A stretch of 64,000 nt of DNA from Mucilaginibacter sp. cycad4 (GTDB taxonomy: Bacteria; Bacteroidota; Bacteroidia; Sphingobacteriales; Sphingobacteriaceae): NCBI RefSeq assembly GCF_034263275.1, contig NZ_CP139559.1, positions 1,612,001 to 1,676,000 of the forward strand, read 5' to 3'. A model generated the notes under the pieces. The model was not told the origin of the DNA and made no database searches. It saw only the letters and a list, made by a program, of their open reading frames with translations. Within the stretch, counting starts at the first letter, position 1; each line of letters opens with the position of its first letter. A program made the position numbers and the translations under genes. Below are positions 44,802 through 54,369 of the stretch, piece after piece.

Positions 44802-45257
44802 CTTTTTATAAGCCTTCAGCCGGTTTTACCGCAATCGCTTTTAAAATTTATCGCTTATGGCCTACCTAAACCTTTTCCAAAGGACAAGGACTTTAAGAAA
44901 AAGTGCTCCCTCTCCTTTGGGCACGGAGCATTAGTCTGCGCGCGAAATCGCATTTATTGTTTTTTTAAAACGATTTATCTGATTTTGCTATTGGTTTAAT
45001 TGAATGCTTTTTGGCCCTTTTTGTTAAATTTAGTACAACATCTGTTTCAGTTATGACCGATTATTAGGTGTGAATTCGCTTTAACATATTGTAAATAAGC
45101 GCAGTATGTGGTTTTAACATTTGTGTCCCCATTTGTGAACAATCGATTGCACCCCGGCATTTAGATTAGCAGCTTAATTCAATGTTTCTTTATTGTAAAA
45201 CGCAATCAAAGTTTGGCATTGCTTAAGCCAATTTTCAAACCTGTTTAATTTACTACG
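44802..45257. other. Promoter interval of the GH5 operon
   Basis: 456 bp without a gene. It holds a short TGCTCC...GGAGCA hairpin (44904-44930, no T tract) after the HTCS gene and the 13-bp word at 45052-45064. No consensus Bacteroidota -7/-33 promoter was convincing. Confidence 0.5.
45052..45064 (+). promoter_or_regulatory. 13-bp word TATGACCGATTAT upstream of the GH5 operon
   Basis: Exact copy of 40472-40484, same strand relative to the downstream gene, 194 bp before the GH5 start. Candidate HTCS binding site. Confidence 0.45.
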
Positions 45258-46460
45258 ATGTTAAAACGTATACTTTGGTGTACTGCTACTATTTTTTCGA
45301 TTGCTTCGCCGCTCAAGGCTGTTTATTGCAATAATCCTCAAAAGGCAATAAAGGATACAGCCGTTGTCAGGACAATTTATCCGTCATACAATATATCGCC
45401 CAAAGCTCCTGATAAAACGGGAATGGATAACACTGCCGTGCAACAGGCAGCAAACATCAAATTGGGCTGGAACATCGGTAACACAATGGAAGCACCCGGC
45501 GCCGAAACCGGCTGGGGCAACCCTTTAATCACTGAAGATTATATCAAACTGGTTAAGCGGAGCGGTTTTAACGCCATTCGTATCCCTTGTGCCTGGAATC
45601 AATATTCAGATAAAAAAACTGCCAAAATACAGGATGCCTGGTTAAACCGCGTAAAACAGGTAGTGCGATATTGTGTAAAAAATGATATGTATGTGTTGCT
45701 CAATATTCACTGGGATGGCGGCTGGCTTGAAAATAATGTTACCCAGGCAAAACAAGATTCGGTTAACGCTAAACAAAAGGCGTTTTGGGAACAAATTGCA
45801 ACAGCCATGCGCGATTTTGACGAACATTTGATGTTTGCCAGTGCCAATGAGCCGGCTGCAGATAATGCCGCGGCAACAGCAATACTTTCTACCTATCATC
45901 AAACTTTTATTAACGCGGTTAGATCAACCGGGGGCAAAAATGCCTACCGTGTATTGGTACTGCAGGGTCCATCTACTAACATGGAAAAAACAAGTGATTT
46001 CATGACATCCCTACCAACTGATCAGATAGCGAACCGGCTAATGGTCGAGGTACATTATTATTCACCTTTCAACTTTTGTCTTATGGAAAAAGATGAACCA
46101 TGGGGCCACATGTTTTATTATTGGGGGAGCGGGCACCACTCGTTGTTGGATACTTCAAGAAACCCTACCTATGGAGAAGAGGCTGAAGTTAAGAGTACCT
46201 TCCAACTCATGAAAGCAAAATTTGTTGATAAAGGAATCCCTGTTGTGATGGGAGAATATGGCGCCTACAGGCGTACTGCCCCAAAAGATCTGGCGGTACA
46301 TAATGATGCTGTAGATTATTGGATAAAGTTTACAACCCAACAAGCTATAGCCAACGGCCTCAAGCCATTTTTTTGGGATATAGGCATTGCCCTGGACAGG
46401 CGAAATAATAAAGTACTTGATCAATGCACAATTAATGCCCTGGTAGGGGGTGCCAATTAA
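45258..46460 (+). CDS. GH5 endo-beta-glucanase, subfamily 4-like (xyloglucanase/lichenase type)
   Basis: 400 residues with an export signal (about 1-25). LGWNIGNTMEA, GFNAIRIPCAWNQY and NIHWDGGWLE are characteristic of GH5 subfamily 4. The acid/base is Glu198 in SANEPAADN and the nucleophile Glu333 in MGEYGAYRR, both intact. Subfamily 4 enzymes cut beta-1,4-glucan backbones, often xyloglucan or mixed-linkage glucan. First gene of the plus-strand operon GH5-GH2-GH3-GH2, 70 bp before the first GH2. Xyloglucan as target fits the fucosidase and galactosidases nearby but is inference. Confidence 0.88.
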   Translation: MLKRILWCTATIFSIASPLKAVYCNNPQKAIKDTAVVRTIYPSYNISPKAPDKTGMDNTAVQQAANIKLGWNIGNTMEAPGAETGWGNPLITEDYIKLVKRSGFNAIRIPCAWNQYSDKKTAKIQDAWLNRVKQVVRYCVKNDMYVLLNIHWDGGWLENNVTQAKQDSVNAKQKAFWEQIATAMRDFDEHLMFASANEPAADNAAATAILSTYHQTFINAVRSTGGKNAYRVLVLQGPSTNMEKTSDFMTSLPTDQIANRLMVEVHYYSPFNFCLMEKDEPWGHMFYYWGSGHHSLLDTSRNPTYGEEAEVKSTFQLMKAKFVDKGIPVVMGEYGAYRRTAPKDLAVHNDAVDYWIKFTTQQAIANGLKPFFWDIGIALDRRNNKVLDQCTINALVGGAN

Positions 46461-46529
46461 AAATTTCTGCAATGATGATAAATCCACTGATTATCATGTG
46501 TCTCCATTTTTAGTGTCTCATACCAAACC

Positions 46530-49412
46530 TTGTTTAAAAAAATGAAACCAACCTACTTTTTGTATTTTTTGATTTTAGTATTCGCTACTACAGGGAAAAC
46601 TATAGCCCAATCCCCTGACATAGCTTCAAAACGGGAGCATTTGTCTATTGATAATGACTGGCGCTTTGCTTTGGGCCATGCATACGATGTTACGAAAGAT
46701 TTTTATAACGGAACCGGCGGGTTCTCCTATTTGGCCAAAACAGGGTATGGCGATGGCGCCGCATCGGCAGAATTTGATGACAGGGGATGGCGTAAGATCG
46801 ACCTTCCGCATGATTGGGCAGTTGAACAACCTTTTAGCCCGAAAGGCAGTTTCAGTCACGGATCGAAAGCCATTGGCCGTAACTTCCCCGAGGCAAGTGT
46901 GGGTTGGTACCGTAAAACCTTTGCAGTACCGGCTTCCGACCTTGGTAAACACATATCCATAGCGTTTGATGGCGTTTTCCGAAATAGTATAGTTTGGGTA
47001 AACGGGCACTATTTAGGCACCGAACCCAGCGGATATAATGGCTTTGAGTATAATATTTCCGAATACTTAAACTATGGTGGTAATAATGTCATAGCTGTAC
47101 GGGCCGATGTAACCATGGAAGAAGGCTGGTTTTATGAAGGCGCGGGCATCTATCGCCATGTGTGGCTTAACAAAACAAACCAGTTGCATATTGTTCCCGA
47201 CGGAACTTTTGTTACAACCATGATGAAAAACAATGTTGCCGATGTTGCGGTAACATCCACCATCACCAATGACGATAAAAAATCAAGGAACTATAATGTA
47301 ACTCAAACTATTATTGACGATAATGGAAAAGCCCTTGCGACAAAAACAACCACCGGGATTACTTTAAAGCCTTTTGCATCGCAGGATATTAAAAATACAT
47401 TGACGGTTAGCAACCCAAAACTTTGGTCGTTAGAAGCGCCCAACTTACACAAACTGATTACCACGGTTGAAGATAATGGAGCAGTAATTGACAGCTATAT
47501 AACCACTTTTGGGATCCGTACCATCAGGTTTGATGCTAATGAAGGCTTCTTTCTGAATGGAAAGCACGTTAAAATACAGGGTACCAATAATCACCAGGAC
47601 CATGCCGGCGTAGGCGCTGCTATGCCCGATGCTTTACAGGAATTCAGGATCAGGACTTTAAAAGGCATGGGCTGTAATGCCTACCGTTGTTCACACAATC
47701 CGCCAACGCCCGAATTACTTGACGCGTGCGACAGGTTAGGTATGCTGGTTATCGATGAAAACCGCTTAATGGGTGTGGCACCTACCCAATTAAATGATTT
47801 GAAAAGGATGATCCTGCGTGACCGTAACCACCCCAGCATCATCAGTTGGTCGATAGGGAATGAAGAATGGGGCATTGAAGGCAATATTACCGGCGCACGG
47901 ATAGCCGCTACTATGCAAGCCTTTGCCAAGTCGGTCGATTCTACGCGTTATATTACTGCCGCTATAAGCGGCGGTATTGGCTCCGGGATCTCAACGGTGA
48001 TAGATGTGTTAGGCTACAACTACGTTGCTACCAAAAACACCGATGAGCAACATAAAAAATACCCGAATCAATTTAGCTGGGGTACCGAGGAGGGTTCGAC
48101 GGTTGCCTCAAGGGGAATTTATGAGGATGATATGAGCAAGCAACAGCTTGTAGCCTATGACAGAAAACAAAACGATTTTTTTTACAGCCTGGAACAAGGT
48201 TGGAAACACTATGCGGCACGTCCGTACCTGGCCGGTATGTTCATTTGGACCGGTTTTGATTACCGGGGAGAACCAACACCGTTTGGGTGGCCCTCAGTAG
48301 GATCATATTTTGGAATGGTTGATGCCTGTGGTTTTCCAAAGGACGATTACTACTATCTAAAGTCATGGTGGACTAACCAAACCGTAGTGCATCTGCTGCC
48401 GCATTGGAACTGGCATGGCAAGGAAGGACAGGAAATAAGGGTATGCGCGTATAGCAATTGTGACGAGGTAGAACTTTTTCTAAACAAAAAAAGCCTCGGC
48501 AAAAAAACTATGGAACTAAACGGGCACCTGGAATGGCAGGTAAAATATGAGCCCGGCACGCTTGAAGCTGTAGGTTATAAAAAAGGCATTAAAGTCGGCA
48601 ATGACGTTGTTAAAACCACGCTTACGCCATATCAGGTTAAATTAACGGCCGAGCGTAAAGCGATTACGGCCAATAAAAAAGATATTGCCATAATTACCGT
48701 GCAGGCCGATGACAAAAACAACCTGCGTGTGCCGACTGCCCAAAACGAGGTTAGTTTTTCACTTACTGGTCCTGGTAAAATTATAGGTGTGGGCAACGGA
48801 GACCCAACTTCACTGGAAGCTGATCAATACCTGGAACGGATAGACCTTGTTCATATAGGGAAATTTAAGGAGAAGTTTGTTGACGATTTAAATGTAAAAG
48901 CTGAAGTTGCGGCGGATTATGACGATAGCAACTGGCAAAATGCTTTCAAAGACACACGCGACGATGCATTTGGCCGAAAGGTAAAAGCCGTAGTCTACAG
49001 GGCTGGTTTTACTGTACCTGCTGATGTGGCAACCGCAATGGTCACCTTATTTAGTAAAAACATTGGCAAAGTTCAAAATATCTACATCAATGGTAGGGAG
49101 GTAGGGCATGAAATCAAAGCGGGCGATGGAAACACTGAGTTTAAGCTGGATGCCTCATTACTACACCCCGGCAATAATACGATAGTTATTGTAGCTACCC
49201 CATTACTTAAAGCCAACATCTGGGCAGGCGTTAATACTGATCCCGGCCTGATCCAGTTGGTTTACCCTGCAGCGCAATATAAGCGAAAACTCTTTAGCGG
49301 CTACGCCCAGGTTATTGTCCAGTCAACCGGGCAGCCGGGCACCATAGTTTTAAAAGCAACCTCGCCGGAGTTAAAGCAGTCGGTTATTGAAATTACAGCT
49401 GCTGATAAATAA
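46530..49412 (+). CDS. GH2 beta-galactosidase-type enzyme with inserted beta-sandwich domain
   Basis: 960 residues with signal peptide (TIAQ, about 27). The GH2 sugar-binding domain (GVFRNSIVWVNGHYLGTEPS), Ig-like domain and TIM barrel are present. The acid/base is Glu445 in SIGNEEWG and the nucleophile Glu520 in WGTEEGST. The C-terminal Ig-like domain is split: it starts at LTGPGKIIGVGNGDP (about 744) and resumes at FSGYAQVIVQSTGQPGTI (about 921). Between lies an insert of about 150 residues resembling a galactose-binding jelly roll (AADYDDSNWQNAF, NIYINGREVG, LHPGNNTIVI). The homologous region in the second GH2 (51624-54041) is continuous. It probably removes terminal beta-galactose. It overlaps or abuts the GH3 gene. 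Confidence 0.88.
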   Translation: MFKKMKPTYFLYFLILVFATTGKTIAQSPDIASKREHLSIDNDWRFALGHAYDVTKDFYNGTGGFSYLAKTGYGDGAASAEFDDRGWRKIDLPHDWAVEQPFSPKGSFSHGSKAIGRNFPEASVGWYRKTFAVPASDLGKHISIAFDGVFRNSIVWVNGHYLGTEPSGYNGFEYNISEYLNYGGNNVIAVRADVTMEEGWFYEGAGIYRHVWLNKTNQLHIVPDGTFVTTMMKNNVADVAVTSTITNDDKKSRNYNVTQTIIDDNGKALATKTTTGITLKPFASQDIKNTLTVSNPKLWSLEAPNLHKLITTVEDNGAVIDSYITTFGIRTIRFDANEGFFLNGKHVKIQGTNNHQDHAGVGAAMPDALQEFRIRTLKGMGCNAYRCSHNPPTPELLDACDRLGMLVIDENRLMGVAPTQLNDLKRMILRDRNHPSIISWSIGNEEWGIEGNITGARIAATMQAFAKSVDSTRYITAAISGGIGSGISTVIDVLGYNYVATKNTDEQHKKYPNQFSWGTEEGSTVASRGIYEDDMSKQQLVAYDRKQNDFFYSLEQGWKHYAARPYLAGMFIWTGFDYRGEPTPFGWPSVGSYFGMVDACGFPKDDYYYLKSWWTNQTVVHLLPHWNWHGKEGQEIRVCAYSNCDEVELFLNKKSLGKKTMELNGHLEWQVKYEPGTLEAVGYKKGIKVGNDVVKTTLTPYQVKLTAERKAITANKKDIAIITVQADDKNNLRVPTAQNEVSFSLTGPGKIIGVGNGDPTSLEADQYLERIDLVHIGKFKEKFVDDLNVKAEVAADYDDSNWQNAFKDTRDDAFGRKVKAVVYRAGFTVPADVATAMVTLFSKNIGKVQNIYINGREVGHEIKAGDGNTEFKLDASLLHPGNNTIVIVATPLLKANIWAGVNTDPGLIQLVYPAAQYKRKLFSGYAQVIVQSTGQPGTIVLKATSPELKQSVIEITAADK

Positions 49413-49444
49413 TGTTAAACAAAAGATTTGAAGAAATAATGTTT

Positions 49445-51601
49445 ATGAAATATATAATTACCTGTGTTATTACGCTTTTTTTGTTCGGCGGTGTATCTGC
49501 ACAAAACAAAAATGAGGCGGCCATTAAATTAAAGATCAACCGCACCATCAAAAAGATGACACTTGAGGAGAAAATAGAAATGCTGCATGGCAACGCTTTA
49601 TTTTCTTCGGCAGGTGTGCCCCGTTTAGGTATTCCTGAATTGACATGTGATGACGGGCCATTAGGCCTGCGCGAAGAAATTAAACGTTTTGATTGGGCGT
49701 CGGCTAACTGGACAACCGATTCGGCCACGTTTTTACCCAATGGTTCTGCAATAGCTGCCACCTGGAACCCTATAATGGCCAATAAATATGGCGTGGTAAT
49801 AGGAGAGGAAGCGAATGCCCGTAAAAAAAATGTGATGCTTGCGCCGGCTTTTAATATCTGCAGGATGCCCCTTTGCGGCCGTACATATGAATATTATTCC
49901 GAAGATCCTTTTTTAAACAGCCAATTGGCCATTCAATCTGTAAAGGGGATTCAAAGTCAGCATGTAGCCGCCTGTATTAAACATTTTGCCGCCAATAACC
50001 AGGAGCTTAACCGCGATAGTGTAAACACGATAGTTGATGAAAGGGCCTTACAGGAAATCTATTTCCCTGCTTTTAAAGCCGCAGTTCAGCAGGGGAATGC
50101 TTATACCGTTATGTCGGCGTATAATAAGTTAAATGGTTATTGGTGCTCTGAAAATGGGTATTTATTAAACAAAATTTTAAAAGGTGATTGGGGATTTAAA
50201 GGCGTGGTTATGTCCGATTGGGCCGGTACGCATCATACTGTTGCTGCTGCAAACAATGGCCTTGATATTGAAATGGGATCAAGCGGGCCGTATGATCAAT
50301 GGTATTTGGCTAAGCCCTTGCTTGCCGCTGTTAAAGCGGGCCAGGTTTCAGTAAAAACTATTGATGATAAAGTGGGCAGGATTTTATGGCTCATGTACCA
50401 TACATCCATGAGTGCCAACCATCCAAAAGGATCTATAGCAACCCCGGAGCATGCTAAAGCCGCGTATGACATCGCTTCAGAATCTATCGTTCTGCTAAAA
50501 AACGATAAACAATTATTGCCTTTAAAAACAAATGGGATCAAACGCATCACTGTAATAGGGGATAATGCCGTACGTACATTCGCTTTGGGAGGATATGGCG
50601 CGGGTGTAAAGGCAAAACGGGAGGTTACAGCATTAGAGGGGATAAAATCAAGGTTCGGTAAAACTGCTGATATCAGTTTTGCTCAGGGTTACAGGGCAAA
50701 TTACCAGGCAAATAAAACTGCTGAACAAAATGGCCACTACAATAAACCCGATCAGGACCTGATTAATGAAGCCGTAGCACTTGCTAAGAGCAGTGATGTT
50801 GCCATTTTATGCATCGGTTCAAACCGTGAATACGAAAGTGAAGCACATGATCGTAAAAGCCTGGAACTGCCTTTTGGAGAGCAGGCTTTGGTTAATGCAG
50901 TAAGTGCCGTTAATCCCAATACCGTTATTGTTGTAACGGCTGGTGCTCCATTTGACCTGAACGAAATCAAGAAATTAAATCACACCATTGTTTGGTCATG
51001 GTTTAACGGCTCAGAAGCTGGTAACGCGTTGGCCGATGTATTAAAGGGTACTATAAACCCATCCGGCAAACTGCCATTTACCTTTCCTGCTTCATTAAAT
51101 GATTCACCAGCGTTTAATTTAAATACCTATCCGGGTAACAATCTTACAGCCGAATATAAAGAGGGAATATTGGTTGGTTATCGCTGGTATGACACAAAAA
51201 AAATAGAGCCGCTGTTTCCCTTTGGTTATGGACTTTCCTATACTGATTTTTCAATTAGCAAGCTTTCTACAGATAAGTCAAGTTATAAAAAAGACGAAAC
51301 GATCAATGCGACGTTTACGATCAAAAATACAGGAGGAAGAAATGGTGCCGAAGTTGTGCAGCTGTATGTGAATGACCCGGTTTGTTCGGTACAGCGCCCT
51401 GAAAAAGAGCTCAAAGCTTTTAAAAAGATATTTTTAAAAGCTGGTGAAACTAAGACCATAGAAATGCAGGTAAAAGTTGCAGATCTGGCATTTTATGATG
51501 AAGCAAAAAAAGGCTGGAACACGGAAGCCGGCAAATACGTTGTTGAGTTAGGTAATTCATCCCGTAATATAATTCTTAAAACGAAAATTACAGTTAAATA
51601 A
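49445..51601 (+). CDS. GH3 beta-glucosidase
   Basis: 718 residues from ATG at 49445 (MKYIITCVITLFLFGGVSAQ, a good signal peptide). In-frame ATGs at 49439 and 49412 are alternatives; the latter overlaps the preceding stop by 1 bp. The nucleophile Asp lies in VVMSDWAGTHH (about residue 258). Other landmarks are IPELTCDDGPLGLRE, AACIKHFAANNQE, LPLKTNGIKRITVIGDNA and a C-terminal fibronectin-like domain (TFTIKNTGGRNGAEVVQLYV). It cleaves cello- or xyloglucan-derived oligosaccharides to glucose in the periplasm. Third gene of the operon, 22 bp before the last GH2. Confidence 0.92.
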   Translation: MKYIITCVITLFLFGGVSAQNKNEAAIKLKINRTIKKMTLEEKIEMLHGNALFSSAGVPRLGIPELTCDDGPLGLREEIKRFDWASANWTTDSATFLPNGSAIAATWNPIMANKYGVVIGEEANARKKNVMLAPAFNICRMPLCGRTYEYYSEDPFLNSQLAIQSVKGIQSQHVAACIKHFAANNQELNRDSVNTIVDERALQEIYFPAFKAAVQQGNAYTVMSAYNKLNGYWCSENGYLLNKILKGDWGFKGVVMSDWAGTHHTVAAANNGLDIEMGSSGPYDQWYLAKPLLAAVKAGQVSVKTIDDKVGRILWLMYHTSMSANHPKGSIATPEHAKAAYDIASESIVLLKNDKQLLPLKTNGIKRITVIGDNAVRTFALGGYGAGVKAKREVTALEGIKSRFGKTADISFAQGYRANYQANKTAEQNGHYNKPDQDLINEAVALAKSSDVAILCIGSNREYESEAHDRKSLELPFGEQALVNAVSAVNPNTVIVVTAGAPFDLNEIKKLNHTIVWSWFNGSEAGNALADVLKGTINPSGKLPFTFPASLNDSPAFNLNTYPGNNLTAEYKEGILVGYRWYDTKKIEPLFPFGYGLSYTDFSISKLSTDKSSYKKDETINATFTIKNTGGRNGAEVVQLYVNDPVCSVQRPEKELKAFKKIFLKAGETKTIEMQVKVADLAFYDEAKKGWNTEAGKYVVELGNSSRNIILKTKITVK

Positions 51602-51623
51602 CTGTGTTAAGCATACCACTTTT

Positions 51624-54041
51624 ATGAAAAGAATAGCAATAGCCATCTTGCTTTTGGCTTACAATGTTGTAAGTTTTGCCCAGTCTCCGGGTGGCTCCGG
51701 GCGAAAACAGTTGTTTGATTATAATTGGAAATTTAATCTGGGTGATGATTCGTTGGCAAGGTTACGGGATTTTAATGATAATGCCTGGCGTAACCTTGAC
51801 TTGCCGCATGATTGGAGCATTGAGGGAAGCGTACGCCTCAAAAACCCGACAGGAGGTGCCGGTGGTTATTTCCCGGCAGGCATTGGCTGGTACAGGAAAA
51901 CATTCAGGGCCGCTCCTGAATGGAAGGGAAAAAGTGTTTCCATTTATTTTGAAGGCGTTTACATGAATTCGGAGGTGTTTATTAATGGCAAATCCCTTGG
52001 TATCCGGCCATATGGTTATTCTTCATTTAGGTATGATCTTTCGCCCTACCTGGATTTTAACAAAGAGAATGTGATAGCCGTACGTGTAGATAATTCACAG
52101 CAAATAAACAGCAGATGGTATAGTGGTTCCGGGATCTACCGCCATGTTTGGATAGATGTGACCAATCCTTTACACGTAGCCAATTGGGGAGTAGCCATTA
52201 CAACACCCGAAGTCTCTTCAAAACAGGCTTCGGTACAGGTTAAGGCTATGATAAAAAATGAAACCGACTTTCCGCAGCGCATCGCTGTCAACACCCGGTT
52301 GCTATCCGGAAGTTTTAAAGATGCGGGAAATAACACCACAAAGTTAGCGTTACCGGCCCACAGCGAAAAAGAGGTTACACAAACTATAAAAGTATCAAAG
52401 CCCTTGCTATGGACACCTGAAAACCCCAACTTATACCGGGCTCAGATCCAGGTATTAAAGGGCAATGATCTTGTAGATGAGACAAAAAACACATTTGGTA
52501 TCCGCTCTTTAAAGTTTACAGTTGAGCATGGTTTCCAGCTTAACGGTAAAACTATCAAGATAAGCGGCGGATGTGTTCATCACGATAATGGCTGCCTGGG
52601 CGCCGCGGCTTTTGACCGGGCCGAGGAGCGTAAGGTTGAGTTATTAAAAGCCGCAGGTTTCAACGCTGTGCGAACTTCTCATAATCCGCCTTCTGAGGCT
52701 TTTTTGGATGCTTGCGACAGATTAGGTTTATTGGTTGTTGATGAGGCTTTTGATGGCTGGAAAGTTGGTAAAAATAAGTACGATTATTCTGTATATTTTG
52801 ATCAATGCTCGAAACGTGACCTGGAAACAATGGTGCTGCGCGACAGGAACCATCCCTCAATCTTTATGTGGAGTATTGGTAATGAGGTTGTTGAAAGGAA
52901 TAAACCTGAAGCTGTTGTAACTGCTAAAATGCTTGCAGGCATTGTTAAAGGTATAGATAGCACACGGCCGGTAACATCGGCAATTGTAAAGTGGGGCAAC
53001 GACTGGGAATCTTTAGATCCGCTTATGGCAGCTCATGACGTTTGCGGCTATAATTACCAACTGCAAGGTGCGCCTGCTGATCATAAAAGGGTTCCTTCAC
53101 GTGTTATTTTTCAGACAGAATCATACCCGCGGGATGCTTTTGCCAATTGGAAGTTGGTACAGAATAATAATTATATTATTGGAGATTTTGTATGGACAGC
53201 GATAGATTATTTAGGTGAGGCGGGGATAGGCCGCTGGTATTATTCGGGCGAAGTGCCCGGAGAACACTGGGAAAATAATCTTTTTCCATGGCACGGCGCT
53301 TATTGCGGTGATATAGACTTAACCGGATGGAGAAAACCTATATCACATTACCGCAGTATGTTGTACAATAATAAGGAAAAGTTGTACATGGCTGTCCGCG
53401 AACCCAACCCTGAACCATTGGAAATTAAAGAAACCTGGTGGTCGGTATGGCCAACCTGGAAAAGCTGGACATGGCCGGGCTTTGAGGGCAGAAAATTGGA
53501 CGTAGAGGTATATTCCAAATATCCCAAAGTAAGGCTTTACCTCAATGACAAACTTCTTGGCGAAAAGTCTACCACCGTAAATCAGGAGTTTAAAGCTATT
53601 TTCTCAGTGCCCTATACACCAGGAACCCTCAGAGCTGTAGGCGTTGAAAATGATAAAGAAATTGAATCAACTACCCTTCAAACTTCAGGGTCCGCTGCTA
53701 AGATCAGGCTCGTTGCCGACCGTTATCAGCTATTGGCGAATGGGCAGGATCTGTCCTACGTTGCAATTGAAATTACTGATAAGGATGATGTATTACAACC
53801 AAACGCATCAGATCGCCTTCAATTTAAGCTCGAAGGACCTGGTGTAATAGCCGGAGTGGATAATGCTGACATCAAAGACACTGACCCATATGCAGGCAAT
53901 TCACGCAAAGCCTGGCACGGCCGGGCCATGGTGGTAATCAGGAGCACCCATAATACCGGCGATATTAAGCTCACTGTCAGTTCGGCGAGGTTATCTGATG
54001 CAATTATAGCCATCAAAACAGCCGGGAATAGACCAAGGTAA
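51624..54041 (+). CDS. GH2 beta-galactosidase-type enzyme
   Basis: 805 residues with signal peptide (SFAQ, about 20). The GH2 N-terminal sugar-binding domain (LDLPHDWSIEGSV, GVYMNSEVFINGKSLGIRPY) is followed by the TIM barrel with acid/base Glu421 (SIGNEVVER) and nucleophile Glu499 (FQTESYPRD). DUF4982-type (YPKVRLYLNDKLLGEKST) and Big-like (LEGPGVIAGVDNADI) C-terminal domains follow. Probably an exo-acting beta-galactosidase with a specificity different from the 960-residue GH2. Last gene of the operon; a terminator follows at 54088. Confidence 0.92.
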   Translation: MKRIAIAILLLAYNVVSFAQSPGGSGRKQLFDYNWKFNLGDDSLARLRDFNDNAWRNLDLPHDWSIEGSVRLKNPTGGAGGYFPAGIGWYRKTFRAAPEWKGKSVSIYFEGVYMNSEVFINGKSLGIRPYGYSSFRYDLSPYLDFNKENVIAVRVDNSQQINSRWYSGSGIYRHVWIDVTNPLHVANWGVAITTPEVSSKQASVQVKAMIKNETDFPQRIAVNTRLLSGSFKDAGNNTTKLALPAHSEKEVTQTIKVSKPLLWTPENPNLYRAQIQVLKGNDLVDETKNTFGIRSLKFTVEHGFQLNGKTIKISGGCVHHDNGCLGAAAFDRAEERKVELLKAAGFNAVRTSHNPPSEAFLDACDRLGLLVVDEAFDGWKVGKNKYDYSVYFDQCSKRDLETMVLRDRNHPSIFMWSIGNEVVERNKPEAVVTAKMLAGIVKGIDSTRPVTSAIVKWGNDWESLDPLMAAHDVCGYNYQLQGAPADHKRVPSRVIFQTESYPRDAFANWKLVQNNNYIIGDFVWTAIDYLGEAGIGRWYYSGEVPGEHWENNLFPWHGAYCGDIDLTGWRKPISHYRSMLYNNKEKLYMAVREPNPEPLEIKETWWSVWPTWKSWTWPGFEGRKLDVEVYSKYPKVRLYLNDKLLGEKSTTVNQEFKAIFSVPYTPGTLRAVGVENDKEIESTTLQTSGSAAKIRLVADRYQLLANGQDLSYVAIEITDKDDVLQPNASDRLQFKLEGPGVIAGVDNADIKDTDPYAGNSRKAWHGRAMVVIRSTHNTGDIKLTVSSARLSDAIIAIKTAGNRPR

Positions 54042-54087
54042 ATGTTTGCCTGATATTTTAAACTATTGATATCGTCATGGAAAAAAT

Positions 54088-54123
54088 GAGGCTGATCATT
54101 TGTGATACAGCCTCGTCTTTTTT
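54088..54123 (+). terminator. Rho-independent terminator after the GH operon
   Basis: GAGGCTG (54088-54094) pairs with CAGCCTC (54108-54114), followed by GTC and a seven-T tract. It ends the GH5-GH2-GH3-GH2 transcript. The interval 54042-54369 (328 bp) also holds the dyad at 54192-54216. Confidence 0.8.
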
Positions 54124-54191
54124 ATGGCTGTTATTCAGCAGGGTTGGGTTTTAATATTAACTATTACTATTTAAACCTTGTGGCAATTTAA

Positions 54192-54216
54192 CCTATTGTT
54201 TATATCAACCAATAGG
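54192..54216. promoter_or_regulatory. Dyad CCTATTG-N11-CAATAGG upstream of the hybrid kinase
   Basis: A perfect 7-bp inverted repeat with an 11-bp spacer, about 155 bp upstream of the 7TM hybrid kinase start. Possible operator; no protein is assigned. Confidence 0.3.
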
Positions 54217-54369
54217 CCATAATAAATAATTCAAAATATTCATATCGGTTGTTATCTTCACATTTAATTATAGATATCCGCGAACTTATTTATGGTAAAA
54301 TAGCTTTTGCCACATCCCGGAAAAGAATCAGTTTATGAGCTTTGATGTTTAATAAGTACCGTAAAACCA

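Noticed and set aside
44904..44930. TGCTCC...GGAGCA hairpin after the HTCS gene as terminator
   Set aside because: Stem of only 6 bp, 15-nt loop and no T tract.
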